The notes under the pieces are model-generated. The model searched no databases and was not told where the DNA came from. It saw only the letters and a list, made by a program, of their open reading frames with translations. From Microvelia longipes (taxonomy: Eukaryota; Arthropoda; Insecta; Hemiptera; Veliidae): 64,000 nt of DNA. The stretch lies in NCBI GenBank assembly GCA_018340805.1, contig JACMZG010001913.1, positions 36,431,882 through 36,495,881 on the forward strand, in the 5' to 3' direction. Each line of letters begins with the position of its first letter. Position 1 is the first letter of the stretch. The translations under genes and the position numbers were made by a program. Below, piece by piece: positions 62,301-64,000 of this stretch.

Positions 62301-63269
62301 CAATAAGGTTGGCCTCATATAAAATGCTGGGTGTGGTTTAACATGCAAGACTAACCTCATTGGCTCCCTCGAATTATTTTATTAAGCTGTCAACTGATTA
62401 TAACTTTTTACGATACTTTTTCCAAGAGATCCCCCTCTCCTTACTATTACTACTTTTCATTGATTGTTGGAGTATCTAAATAGATTGTGGTTCATTGTCA
62501 AAGATATTTACAAAATTTAAAAAAATTATTTTTTAAAATTAATTTCGGAGACTATTTTAAAAGTCTCATAGCACGAGCATTACAAATTAATACACTTTCT
62601 AAATGCTTTTCATATACTTAAAAATTTAATGTTAATTATCAGGAAGTCCATTTAAAAGGCATAACAAGTTTTTTAGGTATTAAGGAATTTCCTTTTTCTC
62701 TAGCTTTCTTTTTATCAGACTTGTCCAGTTCCAAGTTTATTATGCTTGAATCATGTTGAAGGAAACTATACAAATGTTTTGGTTTATGAACCTATGGCGA
62801 GTCAAAGTGAATTGATTGATAGAGGTAAATTTGTAAAATAAATTTCTGCATGGAGGAAAAATGTTTGGTGAACCAATTCACCAATTGTGGTTTCAATTCA
62901 CCAATTGTGGTTTCAATTCACCAATTGAAATGCTGCTGTATTATAATTATAAGCCATTTATTACTGAAGAATTACATTTCAAATCACGGTTAACAGTTTT
63001 TATCAGTTGTTATCAACAGCTTAAGCTAACTTATTGTTATTGAAACAATAGTTTCTCATCATGCCGGTATAATCTTATTATAGCAGCCTTTTTCTCAAGT
63101 GGGAGGCTTTGAAACAACTTAAATGTGGAAAGTGTTGTTGAATATTGTTGAAATAATGGAAGATGTTGTTTGTTATAGAATGACACGAAAGAGTGGTAGT
63201 AAGCTGTTAGCAGCCCATAATAAGAATTCTTCTTCTGGTGGTCCAGGAGGAGGTGCTGGTTATTGTGAG
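28166..63269 (+). CDS. DBF4: DBF4/chiffon, Cdc7 kinase regulatory subunit (first six coding exons, 3' partial)
   Basis: DBF4 binds and activates the Cdc7 kinase that fires replication origins; insect homologues are called chiffon. Exons: 28166-28226 (start ATG, in-frame stop upstream at 28130), 29666-29784, 35072-35212, 38897-39016, 61536-61756, 63179-63269. All phases match, giving 251 codons so far. Residues ~31-147 are motif N with the BRCT-like fold: SGKKFYLDI, a LGG turn, VSYLVTDRK, then RGEAMLY and VLGIPVYPL. Exon 5 begins FTEYIAKLLRRVEK and carries motif M (AYLKLE...RPEL...GGWPKIDL, residues ~175-205). Exon 6 has MTRKSGSKL and ends at GYCE, the opening of the DBF4-type zinc finger (first Cys of the pair); the rest lies outside the window. 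Intron 4 is 22.5 kb and contains the PCF11 gene. The MITE at 61774 begins 17 nt after the exon-5 donor. Identity is strong from motif order; the short Lys-rich first exon is the least certain. Confidence 0.88.
28227..29665 (+). other. DBF4 intron 1, no recognised element
   Basis: 1.4 kb of AT-rich intron. No repeat with defined ends and no convincing exon was seen; open frames here do not join in phase with the flanking exons. Confidence 0.5.
32356..32425. repeat. (TA)n microsatellite
   Basis: About 70 bp of TA dinucleotide with short slips, in DBF4 intron 2. Confidence 0.9.
33110..33347 (+). promoter_or_regulatory. Candidate alternative promoter / 5' UTR exon within DBF4 intron 2
   Basis: A patch with more CpG than its surroundings (for example GACGTTTACG and AACGCGTAACG) leads to a strong-looking donor, AAAAT|GTGAGT, at 33348. 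Splicing to the acceptor ending at 39085 would give a leader directly in front of PCF11. This is a hypothesis from base composition and splice-site shape; it could equally be an old repeat. Confidence 0.22.
35795..35858. repeat. Hairpin in DBF4 intron 3
   Basis: ACCTGAGTCAAGGTCCTGAC plus CCTGA pairs with TCAGGGTTATGACCCTGACT plus CAGGT around a ~14-nt loop. Not a known element. Confidence 0.6.
36439..36510. mobile_element. MITE family A, copy 8 (right half)
   Basis: CTAACCTCGGCTCCCTTGCA...CATTCTTTCAACTGATCATA followed by ACCGTGTGTTATACTACAG. The left half is absent. Confidence 0.65.
37296..38402. mobile_element. ~1.1 kb element with short terminal inverted repeats
   Basis: AAAGGTGCATTCACAATACT followed by GTGG at 37296 is matched in reverse by CCGCAGTATTCTGAATGCAC followed by CTT at 38380. 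The subterminal GAATGCGGTGACAG and GGACGCATTGCTGC also correspond. The interior is AT-rich with no transposase. It occupies the 3' half of DBF4 intron 3. Confidence 0.5.
39086..39133 (+). CDS. Possible 15-codon upstream ORF overlapping the PCF11 start
   Basis: The ATG at 39086 opens a 15-codon frame, out of frame with PCF11, that ends with TGA at 39131-39133, beyond the PCF11 ATG at 39114. If the PCF11 mRNA includes this point, ribosomes would meet this ATG first. It follows a TATCTAG acceptor-like site directly, so a mRNA spliced there would begin exactly with this ATG. No product function is implied. Confidence 0.3.
   Translation: MLSERGVKNHVEQLF
39114..44456 (+). CDS. PCF11: PCF11 cleavage and polyadenylation / termination factor, intronless
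   Basis: One uninterrupted frame of 1780 codons. PCF11 is a nuclear subunit of cleavage factor II; it binds the RNA polymerase II C-terminal domain and drives 3'-end cleavage and transcription termination. Residues ~4-131 are the CID (NKRPLIDMLTMLAED, IDSICKNVGGDY, RARMFKLRCTWN, DPGWP). A charged coiled coil follows at ~158-205. Residues ~205-980 are Ser/Lys/Pro/Asp-rich and probably disordered. Residues ~1009-1239 form beta-strand repeats with FGGLP, FGGSP and LPGPPP turns. The first zinc finger (CSSCGIRF...HLDWHF) is at ~1388, followed by the Clp1-contact-like NWYYSYPNWL at ~1429. The second finger (CQVCGETF...HPLC) is at ~1480-1520, then an acidic tail. An in-frame TGA at 39105 fixes the start. 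It lies inside DBF4 intron 4, same strand, 97 nt past the exon-4 donor. Animal PCF11 genes are normally split, so the lack of introns over the full length suggests a retained retrogene. Function is firm, origin is inference. Confidence 0.95.
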   Translation: MSNSYSEDFNTSLCELTSNKRPLIDMLTMLAEDYKESAPSIVQTVEKHLTHVIGEKLATLYLIDSICKNVGGDYIPLFAQNLPKLFTMVFSQADLRTRARMFKLRCTWNGTFPPDKLLLLDSFVYNIDPGWPVATPPQSTNIHVNPAFISGGMSRHPVVKDIVKERLLQEKKDLLELQKKKVELEILQTKKVLAKEQKKLEFTLDTTSRVKPNKEVKPPKAIPDANYVHTVEKVQPSSTKDPENEKNKKLLEISMRDPRRKSRQKDGAADSPLSGTSSPVPSKVKLAEPKSSSSSPRVDFSDDSRDCPPKKKHKNSKENESRVYKDSNKDKKTEKTYKPKSADGSKSNNGLSYKPSNINPDEYEDMETVENDILSSDSHDKISESTSTSKPERVETTLSSKSISEKCASPGAVVEKNKSPKGKKIADVDIRQSVESSLSEFFETGKPTIPVRRRDPRLTLDSSRSKGVTKSDSGDKSQPVTLVSQLPSDDSSENIKVSVSNLQTDLISDLSSLDSNDKNLDIQMTDSPSLESTTNFDISSEVRSIDSNALFEELKNSDDDSGSDISLKNTSKRKCAPEEDKESHKKILLHQTEKDSPTVKVQPDNITPESVSSHVEPSEPKITLSTKSPLTPPLVPPPPPIISKLAPSTEDLSVPLLKTNESESTSTPVQDISTLVNTEETGKDVDLRLLLPRPIERPKEELKIEPTPDDDPLKLFGGEDVDYRQKPPQVLDINPPSPPPPPVISNLQKSPGKDSWAQIKDRKSEERLPSPKINKKLEDKFQSPKPKPEKPKRPSLSHSKSNVSSKEISRQSSQEHCNILIKEAEEQLRNGNITFVEYNKMLQEVVNINEERILKEARARFSNPYLEDESTPVSLDSESSNVEVLTDSLPDEFPKESDKSEPKSSKKSKESSKRKKRVKSSDSRVTEPSGVSSTRDSERERNEKLRNMRVWDNQSGPPSNTLENFGLPQALPRGVPMQQFPLFPPNIPFQQNFRPRMPSRNAQTFIPPVNMDLLIEAENNRTEKITIGGSTKPIRFYGFTAVVLQSWDDPREVCFPPEKRKLLIDNRHEFILSFGDAPTEIIIDGMSSLVQLGAPSREIYIDNKYYSMNFGGLPIEVLICGRVRSICLPGPPPIVNFSPVKRIDLVAGTVSLYIDAKACICFFLDSTPQKFFIDSEPCVLQFADSLLTVLINGIPIPLEFGGSPVPVTVRGDVLHFLRLTCLPNGIIPGDIRIMNMICFAHPPPPLPPSIQLPPVVDSGPTIPMFQPPQRPPVNIIQQPVDLLTNIINVPTVKPTSEDCSYSVEKPPVSNVSEDSQTSTGDPSQNININDLFQKLIQIGLLDSAPKNPPVEKEKKKSVTLPEIEAEFGKPESLKCARPSLVAKLYSGIQCSSCGIRFPPEGTKMYSRHLDWHFRQNRREKHSTRKPQSRNWYYSYPNWLQYQELDDIDDNEPDHVEEEIEEDSEEDIPSVPVGRRKNVACQVCGETFEEFFDHETEEWQARNAILMEELFYHPLCYEEFKAKKDAGPEVEENMEEDLGPPLDDDPSTVEVIDLDDTEVPSPVSSKDDETLPLIGPEREESPDVIAVDDTSDEKSTNDTKPDETKEEASDDDDILDIIPIVRKIESYDLVDDDDDDKVESTEETINLDETKPDDTAESKEEEFDFTKVTIKKEKDRVTADNVDSSLPTYTATIDGNIVHESAVVPIVPTGRIKINIHRSKQTDDLEPSTDSNDGLALSQPLPPGEDVVLPQSVKPKLDGIVLSSQPPVNQGYELSGLCSIM
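44457..45272 (+). other. Probable PCF11 3' UTR with poly(A) signals
   Basis: Sequence after the PCF11 stop is AT-rich with no recognised repeat. AATAAA hexamers occur at 44786-44791 and 45267-45272, with a third at 45523-45528. The first follows the stop by about 330 nt. These sites lie in the sense direction inside DBF4 intron 4. Confidence 0.5.
45529..51794 (+). other. DBF4 intron 4, AT-rich, no gene recognised
   Basis: About 6 kb downstream of PCF11 with very high A+T, many homopolymer runs and no recognised coding exon, retroelement or MITE. An open stretch ending at a GTGAGC donor (~49102-49225) has no family resemblance. Confidence 0.5.
51795..52050. repeat. Long hairpin, arms of 106 and 125 nt, 25-nt loop
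   Basis: 51795-51900 (TTGACACAATATAATTGTGC...ATGGCTCGACATAATGTCAT) is largely complementary to 51926-52050, which carries one ~20-nt insertion near 51950. The innermost ~20 bp pair perfectly. Transcription from either strand would give a long double-stranded RNA. The 80-codon frame across it is a by-product of the palindrome. Confidence 0.75.
52695..52715 (+). repeat. Poly-G run (21 nt)
   Basis: An unbroken run of 21 G. It is rare in such AT-rich DNA and is a G-quadruplex-prone or error-prone site for length calling. Confidence 0.9.
53212..53312. repeat. (TA)n microsatellite
   Basis: TA-rich tract with TATG and TAATA interruptions. Confidence 0.85.
54104..54570. mobile_element. MITE family C, full-length copy (~470 bp)
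   Basis: The left end TAGTAGCACAAAGAGACTAA followed by TACTTAG is the inverted match of right CTAAGCATTAGTCCCTTTGT followed by AGTAGC. The interior has TCTCTCTAGGGAGACTATAG and CTATCTCACTTCCAGACCCC. Partial copies are at 1466 and 12050. Confidence 0.7.
54702..54890 (+). repeat. Partial copy of the 56690 foldback family
   Basis: CCAAGAGCCAGGCCTGAAAA...ACTGCTTCAAACCAGATTTT followed by TCTAAAAATATGCC matches the left arm of the element at 56690. A weaker inverted counterpart lies near 55040-55110. Confidence 0.55.
55911..55924 (+). repeat. Poly-C run (14 nt)
   Basis: Unbroken C run in AT-rich intron. Confidence 0.9.
56045..56200. mobile_element. MITE family A, copy 9
   Basis: Left ATAACACACTGCTATAATCA plus ATTAACGATGTGGGAG; right TTACTGCCAACTGATTATAA plus CAGCGCTACTACAGTAC; inner CTAATGAGGTTAGTCC / GGACTAACCCCATA. 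Confidence 0.7.
56288..56349. repeat. AT-rich perfect-stem hairpin
   Basis: TTTTTTATTAACATTTATTT plus A is exactly complementary to TAAATAAATGTTAATAAAAA plus A around a 4-nt centre, extended by TTGTGTCAA / TTTACACAA outside. Confidence 0.7.
56389..56460. mobile_element. MITE family A, copy 10 (right end)
   Basis: TATCAACACTTTTTGCCACG plus CTGTTAACTGATTTTAGCAA plus TGTGTTGAACTATGA matches the family right arm. Confidence 0.5.
56690..57270. mobile_element. Foldback element with ~220-nt arms
   Basis: 56690-56910 (CCAAGAGCCAGGCCTAAAAG...TTAAGAGAACATTT) is imperfectly complementary to 57045-57270 (...AATGTTCTCTTCATATTTTG...TTTTTTCAGGTCCGGCTCTT). Each arm also carries GGGCTCACTCAAAAT-like text near GTGAGCGCAGTGAATTG. 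No coding content. A partial copy is at 54702. Confidence 0.65.
57705..57830. repeat. Tandem array, ~29-bp unit
   Basis: Four or five units of GATACTATACTACTATAATA plus TAATACT-like sequence. The ACTATACTACTATAATATA core repeats with small variations. Confidence 0.7.
59740..60240. mobile_element. Foldback element with ~150-170-nt arms
   Basis: 59740-59912 (TTAATTGTTACTCCGTAATT...ATTAAAATTTTGTAATTC) is the near complement of 60094-60240 (GAATTACAAAATTTTAAGAT...ATTACAGAGTAACAATTAAT), with a ~180-nt loop. The 73-codon frame at 59748 lies in the left arm and is an artefact. Confidence 0.7.
60451..61145 (+). repeat. 39-bp minisatellite (~18 units)
   Basis: Units resemble TTGATGCGATGACAAATAAT followed by TGATCTTACAAATATTACA. 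Because 39 is divisible by three, an 84-codon repetitive frame appears on the minus strand (60596-60850). The array lies about 390 bp before DBF4 exon 5. Confidence 0.85.
61774..62162. mobile_element. MITE family B, copy 3 (next to DBF4 exon-5 donor)
   Basis: Left TACAGTCTATTGTTTAGTTT, right TTTAAAGTAGTCGATAGACT plus G. The interior matches the copy at 10809, including GTAAAATAACCTGATTTGTT and TTTTTCCCGCTTCCTTCTTA. It begins 17 nt after the donor at 61757. Confidence 0.75.
62280..62420. mobile_element. MITE family A, copy 11
   Basis: Inner arms AGGAACCAATAAGGTTGGCC / AGACTAACCTCATTGGCTCC, then right AAGCTGTCAACTGATTATAA. The left outer arm is eroded. Confidence 0.6.
62873..62928 (+). repeat. 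20-bp tandem repeat
   Basis: Nearly three copies of AATTCACCAATTGTGGTTTC. Confidence 0.85.
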
Positions 63270-63420
63270 GTAAATATTATTATTATTATTTTATAATTAT
63301 TATTATATTTAGTTATAAATTATTATTTTAAAAGTACGACTGAGTTTTTCAACTTATATTTAGGAGAAACCAAAACCCTCCCTTTTAATAAATGTATTTG
63401 TTTTATTATCTGTTATTATT

Positions 63421-64000
63421 TTATTTGAAGTTGCTAAAGTAATCAAAGGTTTAAAAGCTTCTAAATCTAATGATATTTACCTGCATAGTAATGACCTCCT
63501 CAAAGCAATCTGTGACATTATTAAAAAACCACTCGCTGATTTGGTTCCAATGATTCCAATGATGGTTCCAATGATTTGGTTCCTCCACTCGCTGGAGGAA
63601 CTAGTTCTATGGGGGAAACTATGTATGGGGTGCCTCAAGGCTCGGTCCTTTGACCTTTACTTTTTATAATTTATGTCAACGACCTCCCCGATAACGGTAA
63701 TGTGAGTCCTAGGTTTGCAGACGATTCCACATATGTAGTAAAAGGGCTCGATCCCACAGTAAATAAACAAAATATGAATATAATGTTACTGTAGCAAACA
63801 TGGTTTATTGGTAACAAATTAACTTTAAATAAAGATAAGAATCAATTAATAACCCATACCTTAAAGAGTAGTGGCAATAAAAATAATAAAGAGTCAATTA
63901 AAATCCTAGGGTTATCAATTGATTGTTCTTTAAATTGGAAAATTCATATCAATGATGTAAGTAGTAAACTCAGTTCTGTTTTGTTTATGCTTCGAAAGCT
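63421..64000 (+). pseudogene. Decayed LINE reverse transcriptase (runs off the window)
   Basis: Broken frames read VIKGLKASKSNDIY and NDLLKAICDIIKKPLADL, then GVPQGSVL, a stop, and PLLFIIYVNDLP. FADDSTYVV follows (the [YF]ADD polymerase box), then ILGLSIDCSLNWKIHI. This order is that of non-LTR retrotransposon ORF2. In-frame stops (near 63650 and 63793) and frame changes show it is dead. It lies in DBF4 intron 6. Confidence 0.8.

Noticed and set aside
62719..62824. Extra DBF4 exon between exons 5 and 6
   Set aside because: It has AG/GT borders, but in the phase left by exon 5 it reaches a stop after nine codons. Exon 5 joins directly to 63179 in frame.

Overview
The window is AT-rich eukaryotic DNA, almost certainly from an arthropod and most likely an insect. 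It has long introns packed with short transposons (MITEs, SINEs, 5S-derived repeats, foldback elements, LINE fragments) and TA microsatellites. The repeat style would fit a hemipteran, but the species cannot be fixed from sequence alone. All three protein genes lie on the + strand and were assembled by hand from splice sites, reading frame and family resemblance.

Region 1 (1-23092): the 3' part of an RRP12 gene (ribosome biogenesis, HEAT-repeat protein). Nineteen exons join in one frame (3234 nt, 1077 codons plus stop). The N-terminal exons lie to the left of the window. The introns hold several MITE families, a tRNA-headed SINE split by a snap-back insertion, a LINE 3' end, a ~915 bp GC-richer tRNA-headed retroposon and repeats that carry the internal promoter region of 5S rRNA.

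Region 2 (23093-28165): about 5 kb between genes, holding a 5S-derived repeat, two MITE copies, TA/CA microsatellites, a degenerate tandem array and a ~540 bp inverted-repeat element. The last third is the likely promoter side of the next gene.

Region 3 (28166-63269 and beyond): the first six coding exons of a DBF4/chiffon gene, the activator of the Cdc7 S-phase kinase. Motif N/BRCT, motif M and the first residues of the zinc finger are visible; the rest lies beyond the right edge. Intron 4 is 22.5 kb long.

Region 4 (39114-44456, inside DBF4 intron 4): an uninterrupted 1780-codon reading frame for PCF11, the cleavage/polyadenylation and transcription-termination factor. It is complete, with CID, coiled coil, beta-repeat region and two zinc fingers. 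A full-length intronless PCF11 in the sense orientation inside a DBF4 intron looks like a retained retrogene. It starts only 97 nt after the DBF4 exon-4 donor. An unspliced DBF4 transcript would stop at 39058 and present the PCF11 start 55 nt later, so a dicistronic or intron-retention arrangement is possible. PCF11's poly(A) sites necessarily lie in the path of the DBF4 transcript, which could link the level of a 3'-end-processing factor to that of an S-phase regulator. This is the most interesting system in the window.

The remainder of intron 4 (44457-61535) contains no recognised protein gene. It is notable for long inverted repeats (about 51.8, 56.7 and 59.7 kb) and a 39-bp minisatellite. 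A decayed LINE reverse transcriptase occupies the last 580 bp of the window.
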